Below are positions 44,208 through 52,344 of a stretch of 64,000 bases of DNA, in pieces. Position 1 is the stretch's first letter; every line of letters begins with the position of its first letter. Position numbers and translations under genes: made by a program. The notes under the pieces are model-generated. The model was not told where the DNA came from. It searched no databases and worked only from the letters and a program-made list of their open reading frames with translations. The stretch comes from JAIBJN01 sp963748205 (GTDB lineage: Bacteria; Actinomycetota; Thermoleophilia; Gaiellales; Gaiellaceae): positions 764,210 to 828,209 of the forward strand of contig CAVVIB010000023.1 of NCBI GenBank assembly GCA_963748205.1, in the 5' to 3' direction.

Positions 44208-45498
44208 GTGGACGAGCGCGAGCGGTTCCTGATCCGCTACGCGGGGTCATTCGCCCCGGAGCCGATCGCGCGGGCGGAGGGCGCCTGGGTCGAGACCGCC
44301 TCGGGCAAGCGGATCCTGGACTTCACGTCGGGCCAGATCTGCTCGACGCTGGGGCACAACCACCCGCGCATCGCCGCCGCCGTGCGCTCGGCGCTCGACG
44401 AGGTCGTCCACCTCAACTCCTGGATGCTCTCCGAGCCCGTGCTCGCGCTCGGCGAGCGGCTGGTCGGGCTCTTCCCGGAGCCGCTCGACCGCGTGCTGCT
44501 CCTGAACACGGGCACGGAGGCGAACGAGGTCGCGCTGAAGATGGCCAAGATGCACACCGGCCGCTGGGAGGTCGTCGGCCTCACGCGCAGCTTCCACGGC
44601 CTGCTCTCCGGCATCGCCTCGGTGAACTTCTCCATGGCGCACGCGGGCTACGGGCCGGTGCTGCCCGGCTCGTACGCGATTCCCGGCGCCGTACGCCTAT
44701 CGCTGCCCGGTACGGCACTGCGACGGCGCCTGCGACTGCACGTGCCTCGAGGTCGGCTTCGAGCTCGTCGACCAGCAGTCGGTCGGCTCGCTCTGCGCGC
44801 TCGTCGTCGAGCCCGTGCTCTCGGCCGGCGGGATCATCGTGCCGCCGGACGGCTACTTCCGCCGCGTCCGCGAGCTGCTCGACGAGCGCGGGATGCTGCT
44901 CCTGATGGACGAGGCCCAGACGGGCTTCGGGCGCCTCGGGACGATGTTCGGCTTCGAGCGAGACGGCGTCGTGCCGGATCTCGTCGGCGTCTCCAAGACC
45001 CTCGGCGGCGGCCTGCCGCTCGCGGCGACGATCACGTCGAGCGCGATCGAGCAGGACTGCTACGACAAGGGCTTCCTCCACGTCACGTCGCACGTCTCCG
45101 ACCCGTTGCCCGCCGCGGCGGGGCTGGCGGTGCTGGACGTGATCGCGGAGGAGGGGCTGGTCGAGCGTTCCGCCGCCCGCGGCGAGTACATGCTCGAGCG
45201 GCTCCGCGAGCTCCAGGCCCAGCACGAGCCGATCGGCGACGTCCGCGGCCGCGGCCTCCTCGTCGGCCTCGAGCTGGTCGAGGACCGCGAGACGCGCGCG
45301 CCGGCGGACGCGCTCGGCGCCGCGGTCACCCGCGAGTGCTACGAGCGCGGGCTCTCCATGAACATCGTCCGCTCGCAGCAGCACGCGAACTGCTTCCGCA
45401 TCGCCCCGCCGCTGACGGTGACGGAGGACGAGATCGACCTCGCGGTCGAGATCATGGACGCGTCACTGCGCGCTGTGCGCGAGCCTGCGGCCGCCTGA
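44208..45498 (+). CDS. Class III PLP enzyme resembling 2,2-dialkylglycine decarboxylase, frameshift near 44690
   Basis: About 429 residues; one extra base near 44690 splits GSYAIPGA from YAYRCPVR. The start, FLIRYAGSFAPEPIARAEGAWVETASGKRILDFTSGQICSTLGHNHP, matches dialkylglycine decarboxylase better than ordinary aminotransferases. PLP motifs: LLLNTGTEANEVALKMAK, the LLLMDEAQTGFGRLG Asp, and Schiff-base Lys in LVGVSKTLGGGLPLAA. It carries a Cys-rich insertion (C-P-V-R-H-C-D-G-A-C-D-C-T-C). It could be an aminotransferase for an amino-acid product of purine catabolism, judged from its divergence from uraH. Substrate unknown. Confidence 0.8.
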
Positions 45499-45578
45499 GA
45501 AACCCGGCTAATCCGGCGTCGCGGGTACCCTGTATGCCCCGAGACACGTCACGGGGCCTCCTAGGGAAGGATCTGCGG

Positions 45579-45812
45579 ATGGGGTCGAGCTCCAAGCGAC
45601 AGACGACGATGGCGAAGATGGCGCGCGAGCGCAGGCTGCAGGAGAAGCGCGAGCGCAAGGCGGAGAAGAAGGAAGCGCGGAAGCTGGCGGCCGCCCAAGG
45701 TCTGGATCCGGACGCGCCGATCGACGAGACCGCAACGGGCGAGCCGGCCGAGGGCGACGTGGCCGAGGGCGACGTGACGCCCGAAGCGGGCTCCGAGCCC
45801 CAGGCCTCCTAG
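45579..45812 (+). CDS. Small basic/acidic helical protein of unknown function
   Basis: 77 residues, ATG with GGGAAGGA 8 nt upstream. The first half is strongly basic and helical (KMARERRLQEKRERKAEKKEARKLAAAQG), the second is acidic (ETATGEPAEGDVAEGDVTPEAGSEPQ) and probably disordered. There is no membrane segment. Similar short Lys/Arg/Glu-rich proteins occur widely in actinobacteria without known role. It ends against the convergent amidohydrolase gene (4-bp overlap). Confidence 0.55.
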   Translation: MGSSSKRQTTMAKMARERRLQEKRERKAEKKEARKLAAAQGLDPDAPIDETATGEPAEGDVAEGDVTPEAGSEPQAS

Positions 45813-47140
45813 TTCAGAAAGCGCGCGGCCTGCACGCGATGCGCGGCCGCGATCTCGCGCTCGTCCGCGCGCGCGAGCTGCCCATTTAGCACGGCGGCCT
45901 CGCCGCCCACGTAGACGCGCTCGGCACGGTGCGGGCCGGAGAGAACCAGGGCGGCAACCGGATCGTCGGCGCCCCCGAACTGAAGGCCGTCCATGCTCCA
46001 GACGGCGAAGTCGGCGCACTTGCCGGGCTCGAGCGAGCCGAGGTCCTTGCGGCCCAGCACCTGCGCGCCGCCGCGCGTGCCGAGCCAGAGCGCTTCCCGC
46101 ACCGTCATCGTCTCGGGCCCGCCGCGGCCGCGCGCGACGAGCAGCGCCTGCTTCACGTCGGCCACGAGGTCGCTGCGCTCGTTCGACGCCGAACCGTCCA
46201 CGCCGAGCCCGACCGGAACGCCGGCGTCGATCATCGCCCGCACCGGCGCGACGCCGGCGCCGAGGCGGAGGTTCGAGGTCGGACAGTGCGCGACTCCGGT
46301 CCCAGTCGAGGCGAACGCCTGAATGTCGGCCGGGGAGAGGTGGACGCAGTGGGCGCACCAGACGTCGCTCGCGAGCCACCCGAGCTGCTCCAGGTACTCG
46401 ACCGGCCGGCAGCCGAAGAGGCCCTTGCAGTACTCCTCCTCCTCGACGGTCTCGGCGAGGTGCGTGTGCAGGCGCAGCTCGAGCTTGCGCGCGAGCGCGG
46501 CCGACTCGGTCATCAACCGCTTGGAGACCGAGAACGGCGAGCACGGCGCGACCGTGATCTGCGTCCAGGCCCCGGGGCCCTCCTCGTGGAGCGCGTGCAG
46601 GCCCTCGGTGTCGGCGAGCACGGCGTCCATGTCCTCGACGAGGTCGTCCGGCGGTAGCCCGCCCTCGGACTCGCCCACGTCCATGGAGCCGCGCGAGGCG
46701 ACGATGCGAACGCCCAGCTCGCGAGCCGCCTGGATCTCCGCCTCGACGAGGCCCGTCTTTCCTGGCGGGAACACGTAGTGGTGGTCGAACACGGTCGTGC
46801 ACCCGCCGAGGACGAGCTCCGCGAGCCCGGTACGCGCGGCCGCATACTCGGCCTCGGCGTCCACGCGGGCCCAGAGCGGGTAGAGCGTCTTGAGCCACGT
46901 GAAGAGGTCGGCCTCCTGCGCCCGCGTGCGCGTGAGGGTTTGGTACAGGTGGTGGTGCGCGTTGACGAGCCCCGGCGTGACGAGCGCGCCGGCGAGGTTC
47001 TCGAAGTGCTCCGCGAACGGGGGCGGGCCGTCGCCGATCTCGACCACGAACCCGTCCTCCGCCAGGATCCACGCGCCGTCGATCTCGGTGCCCGCGTCGT
47101 CCATCGTCACGACGTAGGCGTTCGAAAACAGCGTCCGCAC
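45809..47140 (-). CDS. Amidohydrolase resembling 8-oxoguanine deaminase
   Basis: 443 residues of the ATZ/TRZ-type amidohydrolase family. Metal-site motifs: PGLVNAHHHLYQTLTRTRAQEADLFTWLKTLYPLW, LRLHTHLAETVEEEEYC, AHCVHLSPADIQ and VGLGVDGSASNERSDLVADVKQALLV. The QTLTR...FTWL...YPLW block is the one seen in 8-oxoguanine/isoxanthopterin deaminases. Predicted reaction: 8-oxoguanine to urate plus ammonia, which would feed the uricase pathway two genes away. It starts at GTG and diverges from ppc by 20 bases. Confidence 0.82.
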   Translation of the reverse strand: MRTLFSNAYVVTMDDAGTEIDGAWILAEDGFVVEIGDGPPPFAEHFENLAGALVTPGLVNAHHHLYQTLTRTRAQEADLFTWLKTLYPLWARVDAEAEYAAARTGLAELVLGGCTTVFDHHYVFPPGKTGLVEAEIQAARELGVRIVASRGSMDVGESEGGLPPDDLVEDMDAVLADTEGLHALHEEGPGAWTQITVAPCSPFSVSKRLMTESAALARKLELRLHTHLAETVEEEEYCKGLFGCRPVEYLEQLGWLASDVWCAHCVHLSPADIQAFASTGTGVAHCPTSNLRLGAGVAPVRAMIDAGVPVGLGVDGSASNERSDLVADVKQALLVARGRGGPETMTVREALWLGTRGGAQVLGRKDLGSLEPGKCADFAVWSMDGLQFGGADDPVAALVLSGPHRAERVYVGGEAAVLNGQLARADEREIAAAHRVQAARFLN

Positions 47141-47146
47141 GGGCCG

Positions 47147-47152
47147 TAATCT
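47147..47152 (+). promoter_or_regulatory. -10-like element of a leaderless promoter for ppc
   Basis: TAATCT ends 8 nt before the ATG at 47161. The 20-nt divergent spacer holds no ribosome binding site. Confidence 0.5.
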
Positions 47153-47160
47153 GTCAGGTC

Positions 47161-49626
47161 ATGGCGACCGACGCGCCGCTCCGCCGGGACGTGCGCCTCC
47201 TGGGCGACCTGCTCGGCCGCGTCATGGTCGAGCAGGAGGGGGATGCGCTGCTCGCGCGCGAGGAGGAGATCCGGCACGTGTCCAGGCGGGCGCGCGAGAC
47301 CGGGGATCCCGAGGTCCGCGCCGAGCTGGCGCGGGCGGTGGGCGCGCTCGACCTCGACGAGCAGACCAGGATCCTCCGCGCGTTCACGCTCTACTTCCAG
47401 CTGGCGAACATCGCCGAGCAGCACCACCGGATCCGCCGGCGACGGGACGTCGGGCGCGCGGACGGTGCGCAGCGCGAGTCGCTGGCGGAGGCGATCGCGC
47501 GGCTGCGGGAGGCGGGCGTCGACGACGAGGCGCTCGCCGCGGCCTCGGCCCACGTGTCGCTCGAGCTCGTCCTCACGGCGCATCCGACCGAGGCCACGCG
47601 GCGGACGATCCTCCAGTCGCAGGCGCGCCTCGGTGCGCTGCTCGCCGAGCTGGACGCCGGCGAGGAGGTCGAGGAGCGCGCCGCCGAGGAGATCACCGTG
47701 CTCTGGCAGACGGACGAGGTGCGCCCGCAGCGGCCGCGCGTCGTCGACGAGATCCGCCACGGCCTCTGGTTCTTCGAGCAGTCTCTCCTGGACGCGGCCG
47801 AAGAGCTTCTCGCCGCGTACCGCGACGCGGTTCCGGGCGCGTCGCTGCCGTTCTCCTTCGGCACCTGGATCGGCGGCGACATGGACGGGAACCCGAGCGC
47901 CGGGCCGGACACGATCCGCGAGGCGCTCGCACGGGCGTGGACGCTCGGGCTGGGGCGCTACCGCGTCGAGGTGCGCGACCTGGCTGCGGCGCTCGGCCTG
48001 ACGACGACGCTCGTCAGCGTGTCCGACGAGCTGCTCGAATCGATCGCCCGCGACGAGCGCGAGCTGCCGGAGTACGCCGAGGCGATCGGTGAGCAGAACC
48101 GCGACGAGCCGTACCGGCGCAAGCTCTCGTTCGTCTGGTGGCGGCTCGGCAACGAGAGGTACGGACGGGCGGAGGACCTGCTCGCCGACCTCGACGTCGT
48201 CGACCGGAGCCTGCGCGCGAACGAAGGAGAGCGAATCGCCGACGGCCGCCTCGCCGCGCTCCGCCGCCGCGTCGAGCTCTTCGGCTTCCACGTGGCGAAG
48301 CTCGACGTCCGCTTCCACGCGGCCGAGCTCGCCGAGGGCTCACCCCGGGTCGGAGAGGCCCTCGGCGCGGTCGCCGACGCGCAGGCTCAGCTCGGCGAAC
48401 GCGCGGTCGACACCGCGATCGTCTCGGGCACGGAGTCCGCGGCGGACGTGCTGGCCGTCGTCGATGCGGCCGCAGAGGCCGGCGCGCGGATCTCGCCCGT
48501 GCCGCTCTTCGAGACGATCCGCGACCTCGGCGAGGCCCCCGCGATCGTCGAGTCGCTCCTGGACGAGCCGCGCTTCGCCTCCCTGGTGGAAGCGCGCGGA
48601 CGGCGGCTCGAGGTGATGGTCGGCTACTCCGACTCGGGCAAGGACGGCGGCTACCTGACGGCGCAGTGGGAGATCTTCCGCGCGCAGGAGCGGCTCGCAG
48701 CCCTGGCGGAGGAACGAGATATCGAGCTGACGATCTTCCACGGCCGCGGCGGCAGCACGGGGCGTGGGGGAGGCCCCACGCACGCGGCGATCCTCGCGCA
48801 GCCGGCGGGGCATCCGCCCGGGCGGTTGAAGCTCACGGAGCAGGGCGAGACGGTCTCCTTCAAGTACGGGCTGCCTGGGCTGGCCTACCGGAACCTGGAG
48901 GCCGCGCTGGCCGCCACGCTCCTCGCCGCGTTCCCGGAGGTCGCCGGCTCGCGGCCGCCCGACGGCGCGCGCGAGACCGTCCAGGGTCTGTCGGAGGCTG
49001 CGTTCCGCGCCTACCGCTCGCTCGTGTGGGAGGACGAGCGCTTCGAGGAGTTCTTCCGCCGGTTCACGCCGATCGAGGAGCTCGGGCTCCTGGAAATCGG
49101 CTCGCGGCCGGCGCGGCGGCCCGAGGGTGGGGAGCTGCTGGCCTCGCTCCGCGCCATCCCGTGGGTGTTCGCCTGGACGCAGAACCGCTGCATCCTTCCG
49201 GCCTGGTACGGGTGCGGCACGGCCTTCGCCGGCGCCGAGATCGCCGAGCTGCGCCGCCTCTATCGCGGCTGGGCGTTCTTCCGCTCGCTGGTCGAGAACC
49301 TCGAGATGACGCTGGCCAAGTCGAGCCTCGAAATCGCGGCCGGCTATCTCGACCTGGTCGACGACGTGAGCCTCTGGGAGCCCATCCGCGCCGAGCACGA
49401 GCGGACGGTCGCGGCGGTGAAGGAGATCGTCGAGACCGAGGAGTTCCTCGACCGCCACCCGGTGATCCAGCGCTCCATTCGCCTGCGCAACCCGTACGTC
49501 GACCCGATGAACGCCATCCAGGTCGAGCTCCTCCGCCGCTGGCGCGAGACCGGCGACGAGGAGGTCAAGCGCCCGCTGCTCCGCTCGATCGCGGGCATCG
49601 CGGCCGCCCTCCGCAACACGGGCTAG
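47161..49626 (+). CDS. ppc: Phosphoenolpyruvate carboxylase
   Basis: 821 residues, a little short of the 870-930 of proteobacterial enzymes but uninterrupted. Catalytic segments: VLTAHPTEATRRTILQ (His), VMVGYSDSGKDGGYLTAQWEIFRAQ, the mobile loop FHGRGGSTGRGGGPTHAAIL and the C-terminal IRLRNPYVDPMNAIQVELLRRWR and RSIAGIAAALRNTG end. It forms oxaloacetate from PEP and bicarbonate (anaplerosis). The carboxylase is isolated from other central-carbon genes here. The intact 2.5-kb frame contrasts with the many broken neighbours. Confidence 0.97.
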   Translation: MATDAPLRRDVRLLGDLLGRVMVEQEGDALLAREEEIRHVSRRARETGDPEVRAELARAVGALDLDEQTRILRAFTLYFQLANIAEQHHRIRRRRDVGRADGAQRESLAEAIARLREAGVDDEALAAASAHVSLELVLTAHPTEATRRTILQSQARLGALLAELDAGEEVEERAAEEITVLWQTDEVRPQRPRVVDEIRHGLWFFEQSLLDAAEELLAAYRDAVPGASLPFSFGTWIGGDMDGNPSAGPDTIREALARAWTLGLGRYRVEVRDLAAALGLTTTLVSVSDELLESIARDERELPEYAEAIGEQNRDEPYRRKLSFVWWRLGNERYGRAEDLLADLDVVDRSLRANEGERIADGRLAALRRRVELFGFHVAKLDVRFHAAELAEGSPRVGEALGAVADAQAQLGERAVDTAIVSGTESAADVLAVVDAAAEAGARISPVPLFETIRDLGEAPAIVESLLDEPRFASLVEARGRRLEVMVGYSDSGKDGGYLTAQWEIFRAQERLAALAEERDIELTIFHGRGGSTGRGGGPTHAAILAQPAGHPPGRLKLTEQGETVSFKYGLPGLAYRNLEAALAATLLAAFPEVAGSRPPDGARETVQGLSEAAFRAYRSLVWEDERFEEFFRRFTPIEELGLLEIGSRPARRPEGGELLASLRAIPWVFAWTQNRCILPAWYGCGTAFAGAEIAELRRLYRGWAFFRSLVENLEMTLAKSSLEIAAGYLDLVDDVSLWEPIRAEHERTVAAVKEIVETEEFLDRHPVIQRSIRLRNPYVDPMNAIQVELLRRWRETGDEEVKRPLLRSIAGIAAALRNTG

Positions 49627-49659
49627 TCCAGCAGACCCGCTCGGCAGAATGCGGGCTCT

Positions 49660-50538
49660 GTGAGCCCGTCCTCGCAGCCCAACCTCGCGGCGCGGGCCGT
49701 CGACTCACCCGCGTTCACGGCCGTCGTCGTCGCCACGATCGCGGTGAACGCCGTCGTGCTCGGCCTTCAGACCTATGACGAGGTCGTCCGCCGCTGGGGC
49801 GACGCGCTCGACCTCGTGAACGCCGTCTGCCTAGGTGTCTTCATCGTAGAGCTGGCGGTGCGGATCGCCGGCTACTGGCCGCGGCCCTGGCTGTTCTTCC
49901 GTTCGGGCTGGAACGTGTTCGACTTCGTCGTCATCGGCGCGGCCTTCGTTCCGGGGATCCGCCAGAACTCCACCCTCCTCCGGCTCGCACGGTTGCTCCG
50001 AGTCGTCCGCCTCGTGCGGGTGCTTCCCGATCTGCGCATCCTGCTGCTCGGCATCTGGCGGAGCGTCCCGCCGCTCGCGTCGATCGCCGCCGTCACCGCG
50101 ATGATCCTCTTCGTCTACGGGATGGTGGGCTGGATCCTGTTCGGCGACGAGATCCCCGCGCAGTGGGGAGACATCGGCCGGGCGATGCTGACGCTCTTCG
50201 TGATGCTCACGCTCGAGAACTTCCCCGTGTACATGGAGGCTGCGATGGAGGTGGAGCCGTGGGCGTGGATCTACTTCGTCAGCTTCATCCTGCTCGCCGC
50301 CTTCATCGTCGTGAACGTGCTCATCGGGATCGTGCTCAACTCGATGGAGGAGGCACGGGAGATCGATCGCCGCCAGGCCCTCCGCGACCGCCACGGCGTC
50401 TCCGGTCCCTCCCCGGTCGACCCGGAGGCGCATGCCCACGTCGCGCAGCGGATCGCCATCCTCCGTCGCGCTCTCGAGGACCTCGAGCTCCAGCTCGCCG
50501 TCGGCGACCTGCCCGACCGTCGGTCTACCAGCGAGTGA
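49660..50538 (+). CDS. Voltage-gated ion channel of the NaChBac type
   Basis: 292 residues, GTG start, six helices. S4 is clear: LLRLARLLRVVRLVRVLPDLRI with arginines every third residue (about 109-127). Pore helix and filter: MLTLFVMLTLENFPVYMEAAM, giving filter TLENF at residues 184-188 (Glu186) where NaChBac/NavAb have TLESW. S6 LLAAFIVVNVLIGIVLNSMEEA leads to a C-terminal coiled coil (HVAQRIAILRRALEDLELQL), as in tetrameric bacterial sodium channels. The acidic filter predicts Na+ or Ca2+ permeation. Confidence 0.88.
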   Translation: MSPSSQPNLAARAVDSPAFTAVVVATIAVNAVVLGLQTYDEVVRRWGDALDLVNAVCLGVFIVELAVRIAGYWPRPWLFFRSGWNVFDFVVIGAAFVPGIRQNSTLLRLARLLRVVRLVRVLPDLRILLLGIWRSVPPLASIAAVTAMILFVYGMVGWILFGDEIPAQWGDIGRAMLTLFVMLTLENFPVYMEAAMEVEPWAWIYFVSFILLAAFIVVNVLIGIVLNSMEEAREIDRRQALRDRHGVSGPSPVDPEAHAHVAQRIAILRRALEDLELQLAVGDLPDRRSTSE

Positions 50539-51580
50539 GCGCCGCGGCCACGTCCTCGAGGCTGGCCAGGCTGTGGCCGCTCCAGAAGTGGTCGACGTGG
50601 GGGAGCGCGGCCTTCATGCCGCGGGCGAGCGGCTCGTAGGCCGGATCCTCCTTGAGCGGGTTCAGCCAGACGACGCGGTAGGCGAGGCGCGAGAGGCGGG
50701 CCATCTGGTCCGAGAGCAGGTCCGGGTCTCCGACCTCGAGGCCGTCGGAGCAGATGACGACGACTGCGCCGCGCGCGAGGCCGCCGTGGCCGTACTCGTC
50801 GAGGAAGCGCTTGAGCGACTCGCCGATCCGCGTCCCGCCGTCCCAGTCGACCACCTCGGCGGCTGCGCGCGAGAGCGCCTCGTCGGGGTCGGACCCCTCG
50901 AGCTGGCGCGTCACGCGGGTGAGCCGGGTGCCGAAGCAGAACGCCTCCCAGCGCCGGTCCGAGCGCAGCGCCGCGTGCGCGAACATGACGAGCGCGCGCG
51001 AGTAGGCGTCCATCGAGCCGGAGACGTCGAGGAGCAGGATCAGCCGCCGGGAGCGCTTCCGCCGGCGCCGCCAGGCGCGCTCGAGCGGCTCGCCGCCGGT
51101 GCGGAACGAGCGCCGGATCGTCTTGCGCAGATCCGGAGACCCGGCACGGGCCGGCTCACGGCGTCGCGTCCGCCGCCGCGGCACGGCGAGGTCGATCCTG
51201 TTCATCAGCTCGGCGAGCTGGGAGAGCTCGTCCTTCGAGCAGCGCGAGAAGCTCTTCTCCCGCAGCAGCTCGACCGGGCTCGCGAGCCCCACGTCCGCCT
51301 CCGCCTCGACCTGGACGCGGATGCGGATGGGCGGCCCCTGCGAGGGCTGCGGCGGCCCGAAGAAGACGCTGAAGATCGCGTCGTAGGTCGGGATCTGCTC
51401 GGGCCGCGAGAGCAGCGTGGCCCGTCCCGCCCAGTAGAGCTCGCCGGGCTGGAGGAGCGCCGCCGCCTGCGAGAGCGAGGCGACGCGGTCGGGCCCCACC
51501 GGCAGGCCGGCGTCCCGCAACGCCCGCCCGAAGCGCACGAGTGTCGCGACGGAGTCGCCCTGGGGAGGCTCGACGCCCAT
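50525..51580 (-). CDS. VWA-domain protein, CoxE family
   Basis: 351 residues from the ATG at 51580. N-terminal part VEPPQGDSVATLVRFGRALRDAGLPVGPDRVASL and the von Willebrand A domain in the second half with MIDAS motif LILLLDVSGSMDAYSRAL, the Thr of DWDGGTRIGESL and the Asp of VVVICSDGLEVGDPDLL. CoxE-type VWA proteins act with a MoxR/CoxD ATPase to mature the CO dehydrogenase active site. The matching ATPase is 2.4 kb away on the same strand, separated by two plus-strand genes. The 3' end overlaps the channel gene by 14 bases. Confidence 0.88.
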   Translation of the reverse strand: MGVEPPQGDSVATLVRFGRALRDAGLPVGPDRVASLSQAAALLQPGELYWAGRATLLSRPEQIPTYDAIFSVFFGPPQPSQGPPIRIRVQVEAEADVGLASPVELLREKSFSRCSKDELSQLAELMNRIDLAVPRRRTRRREPARAGSPDLRKTIRRSFRTGGEPLERAWRRRRKRSRRLILLLDVSGSMDAYSRALVMFAHAALRSDRRWEAFCFGTRLTRVTRQLEGSDPDEALSRAAAEVVDWDGGTRIGESLKRFLDEYGHGGLARGAVVVICSDGLEVGDPDLLSDQMARLSRLAYRVVWLNPLKEDPAYEPLARGMKAALPHVDHFWSGHSLASLEDVAAALTRW

Positions 51581-51633
51581 CCCGGCATTCTCGCAACGGG
51601 GCTCGGGGGCTGGCGTCGCCTGACTTCGCGCCA

Positions 51634-51639
51634 TACGAT
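51634..51639 (+). promoter_or_regulatory. -10-like element of a leaderless promoter for the lipoprotein gene
   Basis: TACGAT ends 8 nt before the GTG at 51648, with no ribosome binding site between. Confidence 0.45.
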
Positions 51640-51647
51640 ACGAAGCC

Positions 51648-52341
51648 GTGCGGAGGCTCACGGTGATGGTGTTGGTCTGTTGCGCGCTGGTCGTGGGCTG
51701 TGGCGGCGGAGGCTCGGGCGGAAGCGAGGCGCAGACGGTCATCGAGGACGAGGACCAGCGCCGTGCGGAAGGTGCCCTACTCACGTTGGACGACGTCCCG
51801 TCCGGCTGGACGGCAGAGGCCGATGACGACGACGCAGGATGTAAGCGAGTCCGCCTGCTTCGAGGACATCCAGCCCGACCTCTCGGAGTTGACCGTGACC
51901 GGGCACGCCGAAAGCGAGACCTTCGAGACCGACTCCGCGTGGGTCAGCTCCGAGGCGAGCGTCTACCGAACCGAGGAGGAGGCCCGAGAGGCGTTCGAAG
52001 GCGGCCGTGAGGCGCTCCTGAGCGACGAGCTCCCCGCCTGCTTCGGAGACGTCTTCGCGGAGGGGCTGGCCGAGGAGGAGAACGACGTCGAGATCGAGGT
52101 CGGGGAGGTCTCCGCAGAAGAGGTCTCCCTTGAGGATCCAGCGGCCGAGGGGAACGCCGCGTTCCGCTTCGAGATCCCCCTCGAGGTCGACGGGGAGCCG
52201 GTGTCCGCCTTCACGGAGTTCATCGGCCTGGTGGAGGGGCGAACCATCGGCAGCCTGACCACCTTCAGCTTCGTGACGCCGTTCCCGGCCGACGAGACCG
52301 AGCGACTCGTCGGGACCGTCGCCGACCGGCTCGAGGGCTAG
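51648..52341 (+). CDS. Secreted acidic lipoprotein of unknown function, frameshift near 51815
   Basis: About 230 residues. GTG 51648 gives a lipoprotein signal (RRLTVMVLVCCALVVGC-GG) followed by TLDDVPSGWTAEADDDD. One extra base near 51815 moves to the frame DVSESACFEDIQPDLSELTVTGHAESETFE, which continues to the stop at 52341. The mature part is acidic, with two further cysteines (SACFEDIQ, LPACFGDVF), and has the general pattern of PknH-like or sensor-type extracellular domains (EFIGLVEGRTIGSLTTFSFVTPFPADETERLV). No family is certain. Confidence 0.6.
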
Positions 52342-52344
52342 TCG

